From positions 1,092,001 to 1,156,000 of the forward strand of contig JACEVL010000468.1 of assembly GCA_020284085.1 (NCBI GenBank): 64,000 nucleotides of DNA, in the 5' to 3' direction. Below the pieces are notes generated by a model. The model was not told where the DNA came from. It saw only the letters and a list, made by a program, of their open reading frames with translations, and made no database searches. Source of the stretch: Aporrectodea caliginosa. Its lineage: Eukaryota; Annelida; Clitellata; Crassiclitellata; Lumbricidae. A program made the position numbers and the translations under genes. Below are positions 9,135 through 21,389 of the stretch, piece by piece (within the stretch, counting starts at the first letter, position 1; every line of letters starts with the position of its first letter).

Positions 9135-11419
9135 TACATATCCTCACCTCTAATATGTTGTCTCTCACCTTGCCTTGTCCAATTTTACCTAACTTTACAT
9201 GTAGGTCCCTATTAGACTTCTAAAAACCTGTGACTAAGTCTTTATGCAAAGATTAACTATGGAGGGAAACAGAATAACTCAAAGATTGAAGTAACGATTA
9301 GGCTAACTTCTTATTTCAGTTTAAATTCAATGTTACCTTTTCGGATTTTGCATGCACGATGCATCTTCTTCTTCTATCAACTGGTTCCAGCGGCACAAAC
9401 GCTGACATTTTCGACCCACAGATTTTCAAGAACTCTGATCAGCAAAATTTGCTGTCAATGACGAACTATTTTGTCAAATATCGTTTCGTTAGCAGTGTAC
9501 GATAGTAATCGACATCGAAGAATCGTTCGGAGTCATTCTTCGTCAAAGAACGTCGAAAGAATCGTAGCCATTAGGCCTATTACAAAATTAAAATTCGAGA
9601 ATATTCTTGTAAGACTCGCTCGACCGTTTTACGCGCTATGGCAACGTGCAGTGAGACATGCGCAATGCAACTATTTTCAAGATGACGTAATAATAAGTTT
9701 AGATTACGTCATATAGATAGGCCTATATAGGCCTACGTCATAATAAGATCGAATATTAAAGCAAACTGTCATGTATATATATATATATATTCGTTTATTG
9801 AGAAAAACAATCTGACAAAAACGCAGAAATGCTAACATGAGTGATAATGAATAATTAAAGTTCATTAGAAAGGCTTAGAATAAACTAGTAAATATTTTTA
9901 TATAATGATCTGGGAATAAATTGTAGCCTAATAATAGTAATGTAATTCATTATTAATTAGTAACTTATGTTGTTGTTGCGTTTTAAGTAGAAGGCATAAA
10001 CCGATGACGCCCCCAAAAGACCGCATAATTTATCAGGTCCATTTTAAGAGGTTAATGCGTTAAAGTAGACTTACAATTATGCAATTTTAGCGTAAGGAGT
10101 TTTCAGCATCGTTAAGAACTGCTGAGAGACCTAGGCCTACATAAGTCTAATCTAATCTAAAAACTCGTGCAGGCCTATTATAGCGTCACTGTCATAGCCT
10201 AATGCTCAAGGCATTATGATTTAGTGAAACATACACTCCGAAAGACGCCTGCTACGCTAGCATTACCAGAAAAGACCTTCACAAAGGAGGACTCAAAATC
10301 GAGAACCGGCGAATTAAACATAAGCAGCGACCATACAGATAACACTCTCGAATAATGACCTTTTAAGGTACTACAAGCGTGACACGCAGCGGTGCACTAC
10401 GAACGCCTTACTTAACTGAAACCGGTCTCAGGTCTCGACAGAACAATTCTGCTATTTACGCACTCCAGACCATCCTACTTTAAGCTCAAAACGAGATGCG
10501 ACTTGACTGAAGCTTACAAAGTGCACGTGTGATGGTTAAATGATGATCATAATTATGGCGGGATGGCGGCAAGCCATTCCCAACAATATATAGAATATAT
10601 CGCTGGCATCGTAATCGTAATGGTAAATTTGTTCATACATTTGCTCGAAATTTCTCTTTATCATTAGGCTAAAACTATCATCGTTATACTTCGCTGACTT
10701 ACAGCACTAGAGTCAAATTGCGGACGTTGGTTAGTTCGTTGCTGTTTAACGACTCTGTGTCATAACAAAGATGATTAGCGTCGCCCAGCCCTCCTCCTTT
10801 ATCAAGGCTTGAGACTGGCACTGCCAGAGTACGAGCAGTGGCGGAGCGGATGTTAGTTTGGCACCTGGCCTTATAGGCCTATATATGTCGTCGAACCAAC
10901 GTAGGGCCTACGTACTGGAGAGACGGGTATAGATTAGGGCTGTTCGGTCACCGAAGGCCATCTAGCGAGTTTCGTATGTACGAAACTGACTTTTAATAAT
11001 ATACAATGCAATATAACTGTAATTTGATAATGCTTTCCTAATATACTGGAGTAGTTTTGTTTCGCTGTTCGGAAAGTTCAGAAGTGCACATTGAAGCCAT
11101 TAAGAGCCATAGGTAGATAGTAGACTGGAAGAGGTAAGATGTCAGTTTAGAACGACAGACAGTCTCGCTAAGAGAGTTGCGAACATAGCCCATGAGGAGA
11201 TAGGCCCTATAGTGAGTTCCAAATGCCAAATGGAGGAACCAGCAATTGCGAATGAACGTCGGCCAAAGACAAGATGCGTAGGTCTGCCAGAAACAACATC
11301 CTCTCCAGCAGATGTTGATCGAAGATGCGTCCTTTGACAGAGTTGCAACCTTGCAGGGTGTTACCATGGAAGATAAGTAAAATGTGCAAGAAATACATGT
11401 AATAGGATTTCGACGATTT
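9135..11419. other. intergenic, no gene recognised
   Basis: AT-rich DNA with several TAGGCCTA palindromes (for example two adjacent at about 9718-9736) and a short repeat copy at 9773-9835. The small frames at 9471-9716 and 11038-11431 match nothing I know. No element boundary was found. Confidence 0.5.
9773..9835 (-). repeat. short LINE-tail-like repeat, copy 2 of 4
   Basis: Same 50-bp segment as at 8016-8070, here followed by a (TA)n tract on the side where a retroposon tail would be. Confidence 0.5.
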
Positions 11420-11861
11420 GGGGTCGTCCATTAATTATGTCAACAAAATAGGGGGTTCGGGGGTTTGGAAAAGTTTGACAGTTGTTGACAAGGCGGGGAG
11501 GGGGGGTTCGGTACAAGTTGACGTCAAGAAATTTTTCTCCAATAAATCAACACAAACCTTTCCAAATGGTAGCGAAAACATTAAGAAATGCTAAAAATGT
11601 ATAAAGTGCTTAATGTTTAATACTACTAAAAAGCAGGTAATAAACTAAACTCATATATTTTGAAATTCGGGATTGCATTTTTTAGTGTAAATTTAAAAAA
11701 CATTATTCTACATGTATTGAGCCATTTTGTTTCTTTTTTTAAGGGGGGTTCTGGGATTGTTGACATAATTGTTTAGGGGTCCGTCAATGTTTGACAGTTG
11801 TTGACAAGGGGGGGGGTCAAAAGCTGCCTAAAATTTGTTGACATAATTAATGGACAACCCC
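11420..11861. mobile_element. PIF/Harbinger-like MITE, 442 bp
   Basis: Terminal inverted repeats GGGGTCGTCCATTAATTATG (left) and the complement of GGGGTTGTCCATTAATTATG (right), extending through GTCAACAAA. A 3-bp TTT flanks both sides (11417-11419 and 11862-11864), fitting a 3-bp target duplication. Subterminal G-runs and repeated TTTGACAGTTGTTGACAAGG blocks occur on both sides. No coding capacity. The terminus matches the element at 49617-50089 apart from a few substitutions. Confidence 0.8.
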
Positions 11862-12274
11862 TTTGGTAACGCAACAAAATTGCCATATAAACCTATACAT
11901 GGGCGTCTGTAGGGGAGCAAGGGCGAGCATTTGCTCCCCCTGGATTTTGGGCATATTTTACAAATATGAAATCTTGTGATTATTATGATTATTGCAACAC
12001 GATTTTCAATGCGAAAAACACTTAATTATTTAGGTAAGTTCTTCTGCGCATATCTTACAAAAATAATCTCTTACTCGTTCCTGACCAATATTTATTTTAT
12101 AAAGTTGTTGTCACGTTTTCATGAATTTCGATGGAAAAATGTCAAACAAAATTAATGCACCATTTAAACTTAGCACCAAGTATACAGCCTTCAATAAATA
12201 ATGGCTGGAATCATATAGGCCTAAGTTTAAAGACATCTTTAATACAAAAATATCATTTAACCTATTACAACATT

Positions 12275-12385
12275 GACAACTGACAACAGTTACTGACAAC
12301 TTTTTATTTCCAGAAGCACAATGCATATCCTATAGCAATTAACAACGATTATAACTTAACTAATACATATCGGTGCATTGGCTAA
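12275..12385 (-). repeat. LINE family D 3' end, severely truncated
   Basis: About 110 bp nearly identical to 37297-37400, the 3' end of the family D LINE. On the minus strand it contains GCATTGTGCTTCTGG, an AAATAAA signal and iterated TTGTCAGT tail units. No coding sequence remains. Confidence 0.8.
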
Positions 12386-12439
12386 CACATTAAACACAGA
12401 CTTAAGTATATATATATATTATATATATAAATTTACACA

Positions 12440-14706
12440 AAAAAATGCAGCGGTTGATGTCATCAGTGTTCCGGGAGCTGCGTCTGACCACCGGATGGTG
12501 GCCTGGTCTTTCCACGCCGCCCCAGCCGAGACGCCCGTCTACAGAACACAGCGTCGCAGATCCTGGAGGCACTTCGACGCAGATCGGTTCAGGGCCGATC
12601 TCAAAGCCTCTTGCCTCTGTGACGGCTCCGCTGGCTCCTTGCCGAGCGATGGCGTCGATGCGATGGCTATGCGCTTCGACGAAGTGGTTAAGGCCTTGCT
12701 CGACGTCCATGCGCCGATGGCTGAAATCACCTGTCGGGTTCGACGCTCGTCCGACAAGTGGTACGACTCGGATTGTCGCTCTGCGAAGCGTCGCACCAGG
12801 CGGCTTGAGCGTCAATTCAAGAGGTCGCGAACGGGTGCTGATCGTGACAGTTGGATGGGATCGCTGAAATCCATGCATCGCCAGGTTCGATCAAAGCGGG
12901 ATCGTTTCTGGAAGTCGAAAGTCGATGCACGGCGTGACCCGGCGTCGCTATATGGCGAGCGATAAATGACGGACTGGGCAGGGGTGAGGACGCGGCACCT
13001 AGTGCTGTACCGGGGCTTTCTGCTGAGGCTTTCGCCGACTACTTCGACCAAAGAGTCTCCGACATCAGGTTGGCTACTGATGGCGCGCCTCCACCGGTGA
13101 TTCGTGACATCTCGACGTCGGATCGGTTTTCTGGTTTCGTACCTGTTACGACCGACGTTGTCTGCCGGTTGGTTAAGGACGCTGCCGACAAGTACTCGAT
13201 GAAAGACCCGATGCCTACGTGGCTGCTTAAGACCATCATCGACCTGCTCGCCCCGTACATCGCCTCACTGTTCAATTCATCGCTGTCATCCGGCACCGTC
13301 CCGACGTGTTACAAGGACGCTTATGTTATACCTCGCCTTAAGAAGTCTATGCTTCCTCGTGAAGAGCTCTCAAGCTACCGACCGATTTCCAACCTGTCGT
13401 TCCTCTCCAAGCTGCTCGAGCGGGTCGTCAGTCTCCAGCTGACCGATCATCTGGCGTCGGCAGGACTTCTTCCCGTCCACCAGTCGGCCTACCGGAAATT
13501 CCATTCAACCGAGACCGCGCTTCTCAAGGTGATCACCGACCTTATCGAGGCGATTGATGCGGGAAACCACGCGCTGCTCGGCCTGCTCGATCTATCGGCG
13601 GCGTTCGACACCGTCGACCATGATGTGCTGGTTGCACGCTTGGAGAGGACCTACGGAATCCGTTCGGTAGCACTAGACTGGCTCCGTTCCTACCTGAGCG
13701 GTCGTAGACAGACAGTGCTCTACGATGGAGTCCTATCATCCGTTCGCTCTCTCGTCTGCGGTGTCCCTCAAGGCTCTGTGCTCGGACCGCTGCTGTTCCT
13801 GCTCTACACGGCCGACGTCGGTGAGCTTGCCGCCAGTCTCGGCTTGTCATCTAATTTCTACGCCGATGACTCCCAGCTCTACACGTGGGGCCGACCGTCA
13901 ACTGATGAACAGCAGCGGCGAAGGATGGAGTTGGGCGTTGAGCGGATCGCGGAGTGGATGCGATCTAACAGACTCCGTCTGAACCCCGAGAAGACGGATT
14001 TCTTATGGTGCGCGACCAGCAGACGGTGCCCTCATCTTGACACTGGTGAACTGAATGTCTGCGGGTCCGCGATCCGACCTGTGACCGTCGTCCGCGATCT
14101 CGGCGTCACGCTAGAATCAGACCTGTCCATGAGAAGTCATGCTGCTGCTTTCGTCAGCTCCGTCTCCTGAGAGGCTGCATCAGGTCATTGCCTTTCGAGG
14201 CTGCGAGAGCGGCCGTTGCCGCCTTCGTCACCTCTCAGGTTGACCGCTGCAACAGCCTACTGGTCGGTGCGCCCAAGTGTCTCCTGGATTGCCTGCAGTC
14301 CGTTCTCAACGCTGCTGCGAAGCTGCTATGCAACCGGAGGAAATATGATCATGTCACGCCGCTCCTCCGTGATGTTCTGCACTGGCTGCCAGTCTCTCTG
14401 CGTATTGAGTTCAAAATCAGTTTGTTGGTCTACAAGTCGCTTCATGGGGCCGCGCCTGAGTATTTGCGCGATTACTGCATCGGGACGCATTCTTCCGCCT
14501 CCGGGTTGCGACTCAGATCGCTCGAGAAAAGCGATCTTCGCGTAAAACGGATGAAAACCCGTTTTGGCGATCGCGCTTTCTCGGCAGCCGGCCCCAGATG
14601 CTGGAACGGCCTTCCTCCTGCCCTGCGAGCGGCTAACACAGTTGACTCCTTCAAATCTGGACTCAAGACTTATTTGTTCTGTAAGGCCTACCCTGCTGTT
14701 AGTTGA
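12440..14706 (+). pseudogene. LINE family A copy, near-complete RT with two frame breaks
   Basis: 5'-truncated L2/CR1-like non-LTR retrotransposon. It opens in the last third of the EEP endonuclease (SDHRMV, the catalytic SDH motif, near 12484), followed by a linker rich in Arg/Lys. A frameshift near 12960 leads into the RT frame at about 13070-14170 (366 aa). RT landmarks are SSYRPISNLSFLSK, AFDTVDHDVL, GVPQGSVLGP, YADDSQLY with both catalytic Asp, and RLNPEKTDFL. A small deletion near 14160 shifts the frame again, and the C-terminal domain continues to a stop at 14704-14706. The RT catalytic core is intact, but the two breaks and missing 5' end make it non-functional. Confidence 0.9.
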
Positions 14707-14825
14707 CTGTGAGGCGCCCTTGTAACGGCATGGCTGTGTTACGGCGCCATATAAATTGTTACTGTTATTATTATTATTATTATTTTTTTTTTAAATTTAT
14801 TTATTTATTTTTTTTTTTTTAGAAA

Positions 14826-14905
<80 letters not shown>
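14707..14905 (+). repeat. LINE family A 3' UTR and (TTA)n tail
   Basis: Short 3' UTR in which GGCGCCCTTGTAACGGCATG and GTTACGGCGCC form a potential hairpin, then ATATAAAT, then a long (TTA)n/T-rich microsatellite. The same hairpin and tail appear inverted at 26040-26100. Confidence 0.85.
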
Positions 14906-14907
<2 letters not shown>

Positions 14908-14909
14908 GG

Positions 14910-17079
14910 CCTATGGTTTGGTTATATATAATTATGTAGTAAATTAAATATATATATGTTATATAAATATATAGGTAATTTGGTCATTTAGGGCTATATC
15001 ATAGCAAACATTATAATATTATGCGTCACCTTTATAAAATTAAGAACTATTATATTAAGCTCATATTATTTCGAATTAAAGTGCCTCTGTGTATGAAGAG
15101 CTCTTGAAATCCCGTACGAGGCCCCTCGATCGATAGGGCCTAGGCTATACATACCTTTTGTACTACGCTTCTCATGCGACCACTGAGCGCCGTCAATCCT
15201 CGGCTGCACGGAGTATACGCCCTACAATAGAGTTGGATTGATGGGCGAGGGGTCGGGTGAATTGGGTGAAATGGGGATCCTTGGATAAAGGCCGAGCAGA
15301 CGTTTAGTTATAGGCTCCATTGCTCGCTGTTATTGTTGTCGTCTCCGTCCGTCCATGTACTGTTGGGCGGTCACACGCGTCGACATATGACCGGTCATGC
15401 ATGACCCGTGTGTCCTTAGGTCGACTCTCGAAACGAAATTTATGGACGTCTTCTCCCAGTTCGCACAGTGACTGATGAAGACATTCTATTTGCTGCTTAA
15501 TTAGTCTCGTCTACAGAGACATAACTTTATCTCGTCGATGTAGATAGGCTGTAGCAGCCTATTTGCTGCAGTCCAAATCGGATGCATACTGCAGGATCGA
15601 AAACTTCGATCAGACGAAGAAGTGGAAGTCAGTGCAACTGACGGAGCAGAGAACACTGCAGCAAATGCTGTCAGTAGCCATCGACTGATGATACATATAG
15701 TGGGTGAGTTCCAACCTTCCATTTCTATTCGATACAGATAGGCTATTTGACTCATGTTCTTGCAAATAAATAATTGTAGATTTTAAATAGTACGTGTGTG
15801 TATGTGGCCTTCCTCGAGATCTGCTGTTCGAGCTTCTCACGCAATTTCCCTTCCACAGTTTCACAAACGTCTGAAGTCTGTACCATTTGACAGTGATTTC
15901 ACTCGTTCGGGTCGGGAGCGCCACTAAAGAGTTTTTCTCGAAGTAGCGCTTTTAAATGTCAGATTACAATTGCAGTTACACATAGACACCTTATATAGCG
16001 CCTATAGTTACCTCGCGAAATCCCAGCCTATGTATAGCCGAAGTGGTATTATCATTCAGAACAAAAAGGGCACCTATTAGAAAAAATGCTCAGGTAACTG
16101 GCAAAGTCACCAATGGTGGACTCTCGCACACACGTATAGCCCGACCAACGGAGTCCCATCTAGAGATGACACTTGATAAATGTTTGGAGTTTCTATCCAG
16201 TGTTCGGTTGAGAATTAACTCCAAATGCAGCTTTTGTAGATCATACATCTACCAGCTCAGTCAGAACATTGAAGTTCGTGGTCTATACTGTAGGGCCTAC
16301 TTTAAGTTTCGTGTTTCGCGTATTCTTACAATAGATTTCCAACATTCTTCTGTTGTTTCTCCTAATTTTCCTCTTTGCGTATACGTGATTTTGTTTACAC
16401 AAATTTGAGGTTCGTTCAGTTTTGGACGAATAAATAAAGTAGGTCTATCCAGAGGTGGAAAGGTTGGCTTTTGGGTTTTGTTTTGGGGTTTAAAAACAAA
16501 TAAACAAGAAACAAGAAAACCACAAAATTTGGTTGTTTGTTTTTTTAAATAAATGTATTAATAATAAATAATAGCCTAAATGTCAAAAATGGCGTCTCTT
16601 CAACTCTCTCTTGACATTGGCCGCTTGCTGGCTGCACCGCTGTGGTATTACGTCTGTACCCTTTTAATATATTTCAAAAATAAAGATGTGAATCTAATTC
16701 ATTGTACACTCTCAGCTTCTCCTGCCATGGTTAAGTTCAACAGTCACCTGCAGCTGTAGTAAATATCAAAGTTGCACAAAAAGAGGCCGTATGCAGGCAT
16801 CCACATGGATAGTGTAATCAACGTGTTCGTTTTGAAACAAATGATATATGAATCTGAACAGTCTGAGATTGATGTGTTTAGTTATGTTCAGGTGGTTTAT
16901 GTTGTCGGCGTCGCGATAGCACCGAATTTCAGAAGTAGATGGAATGAAGTTATGCAAAGATCCATTTCGTTAGTTAAGTTACGATGGTTTGACAAAGTTG
17001 CATCAATGTGTAACATTGTGTATACATACGGAAAAATCAAAGCCTGAAACTTCAAACACGAGCGGCATTCAATCCTGCA
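14910..17079. other. intergenic, no gene recognised
   Basis: AT-rich DNA with TAGGCCTA palindromes. The frames at 15501-15924, 16043-16408 and 16766-17139 overlap on both strands and lack recognisable domains. Confidence 0.5.
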
Positions 17080-17445
17080 CAATTCGCAACTTTCCTCTGA
17101 ATTCCGCATATTCTCGGATCCTCCACCAATACCCTCCACTCACCCACCGTCATCTGCCTCCAACTCCTCTACTTACCACCCTCAGGCTTTCCATTCCAAA
17201 CTGAAGTATCACCTTTTCAAGAATTCCTACCCGAATCTATCCTTTCTAGCTTTCAGACGCATTCTCGTCCTCAGCGAAACCCGCCTTAGCAGTCGCTCTG
17301 CCTCCTCTGGCAACCGGACACGGATCTCCACTGGGCATCGATTTTCTCAACACCCTCTGTGATACGACGCAGCGCTAGTGAATAAGTTGGTGCCCTGCAC
17401 TTAGCTTTAGAGTAGCGCTTTAGACATTTGGAATTTACGATTTTG
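17080..17445 (+). pseudogene. LINE family B 3' fragment
   Basis: Decayed C-terminal RT region (FNPAQFATFL-like text) followed by a 3' UTR with GACGCAGCGCTAGTGAATAA and GGTGCCCTGCACTTAGC, then GCGCTTTAG and ATTTACGATTTT. It matches the 3' UTR of the intact copy at 62675-62890 in the opposite orientation. Confidence 0.7.
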
Positions 17446-17697
17446 TTCCTGTTGTGTCATAATTTTTAACACTATCCTCAAACTGCCTCACATGCAGGTC
17501 CAACGCGTTAATTATGAGATTTAACAAAGCCACAGTTTATAGAGGAACATCACAACAGTTCTAAAGACGAAAGGTATACAGACAAAGTTAGACACTTATA
17601 CACACTACAGGGACTGTTTAGGCAGAATACGTATAGCCCCATAGGCTATGTACAGAAGTAAATGTGTCTAACTGTGTGCGCTCGTGCGTGCTTGTGC

Positions 17698-17796
<99 letters not shown>

Positions 17797-17820
17797 GGTG
17801 CGTGCGTGCGTGCGTGCGTG
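17698..17820. repeat. (GT)n then (GTGC)n microsatellite
   Basis: About 48 GT units followed by GTGC units. All long frames across it are artefacts. Confidence 0.95.
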
Positions 17821-17829
17821 AATGCGTTT

Positions 17830-18540
17830 TCTCTGCTTAGAGCTATCATGCTCCTTCGTCAATATTTGAATCCAGACGTTGAGTATTTGTCTCCGGCCGT
17901 TTAAAAGATCTAGCGACGCTTTATATTCCAAATCATGCATTTACAGTCGGTTGTTAGTTAAGAACTGGAAATGACAGAAGGGCCAAAGTCAATTGCATCT
18001 CTAATTATGTAAGGATATTAGGCCTACACTCAGAGGCCTATAAAGACTAATTATGCGGGATCAGTTGACATTCAATTTGACAGAAACGAATGGTGTGCGA
18101 AGGCGTTGCAATGATTTTATAATTCATATTCAATGTTTAAGACTTTGTACAGGGCCCATAGTATTCTGTAAACAGTTCATGAATCTTAAAAGTTTTTCAA
18201 CCGACTTTATGCGGACCAAAAAGCATTATTATTCTTTTGTACAGTCTAGTTTGTCAGCCACTTTGAAGTGACCGAAATGACACGACCATGTCAACAGATT
18301 CGGTGTCTATCATATTTTGTCTGCACATAATAGAATGCAACTTCTTTGATTCGACTCAGTTGATGTATTTCATTCTCACGGTCTATTACTTTACACAAGC
18401 GCGTTTAGAGTTAGGCCTCCTGCAGGTTACTATGACCTAGCAACCAAACAAAGGAATAGAAGACAATTCCAGATTCCTAAACAGGGTAATTTCCATTCAT
18501 TAGTAGGCCTATTGTCTTTCCATACGTCGATCGATTGATT
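17830..18540. other. intergenic, no gene recognised
   Basis: Only a 72-codon frame at 18053-18271 without recognisable features, and two TAGGCCTA motifs. Confidence 0.5.
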
Positions 18541-18542
18541 CA

Positions 18543-18588
18543 TCGATCCATCCACCCGTCCGTCCGTCCATCCATCCATCCATCCATG
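18543..18588. repeat. (TCCA)n microsatellite
   Basis: TCGATCCATCCACCCG followed by TCCA tetranucleotide units. Confidence 0.85.
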
Positions 18589-18589
18589 T

Positions 18590-19034
18590 ATTGGGACTAA
18601 CTATTTCAAACTAATTTTGAGGAAGATTCACTATACTTTAAAACTAGTTTGAGAATAAAATTAAAGATAGTTAAATACTTTAAAACTATTTTAGATCATA
18701 CCGTAAGATGGGATCTATTAACCTTTGCCCTTTCAATTTATCAATTCATAATTAATCAGACGAATGCAACCTAACAGTCATCGATTGCCAATTGTAAAAG
18801 ACAAGAAACCAGCACTGAATTTTAGTTGGTCAGCATGCAACTGAAAAGCTCTCTTGCTGAAAAAGTACCCCGGAAGTTAGATAAAAAGTATAGTTTACAA
18901 TTTGTGATTGTGTAGTTTAACACCTATAGATACAGCTACTCTTTATAAAGGAGTAAACTACATTTGAACTACTTCAAAAAATGTAGTTCAACTGCTCATT
19001 AATAATTACAGTAGTTAACTACTATCTATCACTG
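18590..19034. mobile_element. possible hAT-like element with AGTAGTTAACTACT termini
   Basis: The right end, read inverted, is CAGTGATAGATAGTAGTTAA, typical of hAT ends with CAGTG tips. The interior is rich in AACTAGTTT/AACTACTTC motifs on both arms. The left end (TATTGGGACTAACTATTTCA) is only weakly complementary, and I found no clean 8-bp duplication. Confidence 0.4.
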
Positions 19035-19039
19035 CATTA

Positions 19040-19925
19040 ATCCATTCATTCTTCTTTCCTCTTTCTTCCTTCCTTTCATTCATTTCCATGATGAGTTTGA
19101 CACACTGTACATTGGTCTTTCATCTCAGAAGGCCGCTCCCATTGGTCAGCATAAAGGTCTACGAATGGTCCATTCCTATTCTTAATAGAAAACCCAGTTT
19201 CTTCATCTAAAGTATTTCGTGGTTGAAGTTCATCAAATTCGCTGGGAATTTGTTTCTGTTCTCAATGGCTATAGTGTACCTAAGAGACGTTTCGCATGGA
19301 TGATTGCTTTCAGTATATTCAATGTATTGGACCAGAAGCCGTGGGCCAGCTGCGACCTCGTCTGGTTAATAAGAGAACTTGTAAGAACCTTCTTGAAATG
19401 TGCTTGCACTAAATTATTAATTCCTAATAGAATTGGTTTTTTTCGCACAGGCCGCATAAGCTTCGCAACATCTGCCTTGGCTTACCTGCGTTGCTCTTCA
19501 GCGCAGTCATCAACTGCGCTTGTTATAACAAAGAATAATTCACGGTTCACTGTGCGACGAATTTTCCCAAGCGTGAATGAACAAACTACGCTATACTTCT
19601 GACAACAAAAAATGTCATGAGAAAACGATCTGCCTAAGTCGTTAGACATGCACGCTCGGCCGTTTGAACGAATCAGGCGAATTGCGTGCGATTCAAAGGA
19701 TCCGACCAACTGGACCCAATCATCAATTACAACGACAATAATACCATTCTGTGGTTCGCAATAAATTCATTTTAGATTAACAAGAAAGGCACCTGCTGCA
19801 GTCACCTGCTACAGCTGCCGTAACTGTTTGCAATAGGGTTCAGAATAGCAAGGATGTGTTGCGTACTTGTCAGTTTATTTTTAATAAACGAAAATTGATT
19901 GATTACATTCCAGTCGTATGATACA
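19040..19925. other. intergenic with one 127-codon frame of unknown meaning
   Basis: An open frame at 19219-19602 overlaps antisense frames. Its composition looks like non-coding or decayed DNA and I cannot place it in a family. Confidence 0.4.
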
Positions 19926-19929
19926 GCTG

Positions 19930-20400
19930 CTATTATTATTAATTAGCAATCTCTGTAGTGTCGGTGTTAAATGCACAAGGCATCAACCGATGGCGCTCCA
20001 AAGCCAAGTCAGGTCAACATCCAGACAATCAGTTCGCTGAGACAGACAGACAACCTAAGAAATAGGAAAAGATGAGTTTTAAATTGAGGACAAAATGACA
20101 CAAGCGATGGAGCAGATACAGGAGGGAATTCCGCAATTTAACTCCAGCAACCGATAAAGCCTGCTCATCCAGCATTGTTCTAGCTTTAGGACGGTGAACC
20201 CAGGCAATGAGATGATCATGTTGAGTTGTGATGAGAGTGAGGACTAAGGACTGACAGTGTTTAGATACAGTGTTTGACCAGCGTTCAGTGTTTCATAAAC
20301 CATGAGCCCCAATTTGAGATCCTTTTCAATTAGAGATCCTCTGCTGAACAGGAAGCCAATGCAGTGATTTAAGTAGAGGTGTTATATGTTCATATCTTGA
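19930..20400 (-). pseudogene. LINE C-terminal/3' fragment
   Basis: On the minus strand the reading TPLLKSLHWLPVQQRIS appears near 20370, then decayed text up to a WNSLP-like and TF/K-rich LINE C-terminus near 20080. The 3' end carries GGAGCGCCATCGGTTGATGC. Stops are frequent. It belongs to the same broad L2/CR1 group as the other LINEs; family not assigned. Confidence 0.6.
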
Positions 20401-20555
20401 TAATATTTGCTACCATCGTTGCGTCAGCGCCGTTTGACATGGTGGTATAATATTATGGTGTGGGAATATCATCGGCTTACTCGAGTGGGGGTTTAAACAG
20501 GTTTGAGTTAACTTGTGGTCGTTATCTTTCCTAAGCGGAACATGCAGAGCAGGAC

Positions 20556-21110
20556 CGGTGTAGCGATTTCAGATTTAATAATTTAATAATTTAATTTCAT
20601 TCAACTTATCACCCGGTAACTTGAAATCGCATTCAGATTACCAGGGGATAGGATGAAATCGATTTCAAGGTATACCTCTGGGGTAGCTTGAACGCGATTT
20701 CCTCCTACCCTCTATGATTTCAGATTACCCCTCAGAACATTTATTTATGCTTATTTAGATACTTTTAGGGTTAGGGCATAAGGAAAAGGTATATAGGATA
20801 TAGGATTAGGGTTAGGGTGAGGGTTAGGGCTAGGGTTTGTAATATTGTCATGCATGCACTTTGAACTAGTGTATGAGGGGTTTAATACAATTAACATTTC
20901 TGTAACTTTTCTTATTTTTTCAGATATGGAGACTATCTTTCAATCTTGTTTTATTCAATAAACGTATCATTAGTTATAGGGATAAGAATTTATCATTTTG
21001 GCAAAATCATATGTAATGTTAACAGGGCAGGAATAGGCCTAATATTTCATAATTACCCGGAGTAACTTAAAATGGAGGGTAGCTTGAAATCTTTACACCT
21101 GGGCTTTGTT
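20556..21110. mobile_element. possible short inverted-repeat element
   Basis: The left terminus CCGGTGTAGCGATTTCAG resembles the inverted right terminus CCAGGTGTAAAGATTTCAAG. Subterminal GGTAACTTGAAATC and GGTAGCTTGAAATC motifs recur in both arms. No target duplication or coding frame. Interior contains TTAGGG-like repeats. Confidence 0.4.
20766..20840. repeat. degenerate TTAGGG (telomere-like) repeats
   Basis: Several TTAGGG units, some as TGAGGG or CTAGGG variants, interspersed with AT-rich DNA inside the possible element at 20556-21110. Confidence 0.6.
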
Positions 21111-21389
21111 GGAACTACGTATACAAAGCTGTGAGACAGCAATTTATCTTTTTCTGTAACGTCATCAGATTAAAGTCGTCGGTGCCCCCACCACAGAGCC
21201 TCGATCATAGTCACCGACTTTAACGATACATTCCCATCAAAGACGATGACGCGACCGTCTCATCTAAGTCAGTCGGTCGTATACTGACTACTGTAGCTGT
21301 TGGCAGGCATTTATAATTATATAGGCCTACTTCGAAGAGCAGACGCTGTCCTTTGAACACCTATACGTACGCTGGACATCATGATAATG

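Noticed and set aside
11893..11950. GGGAGCAAGGGCGAGCATTT hairpin-like element end
   Set aside because: Suggestive of a transposon terminus, but no partner end found.
12402..12878. 158-codon minus-strand frame
   Set aside because: Antisense of the LINE A endonuclease/linker region, which reads clearly on the plus strand.
17646..17940. Long Thr-His and Cys-Val frames
   Set aside because: Translation of the (GT)n repeat.
19219..19602. 127-codon plus-strand frame
   Set aside because: No family resemblance, overlaps antisense frames, no splice or start context of note.
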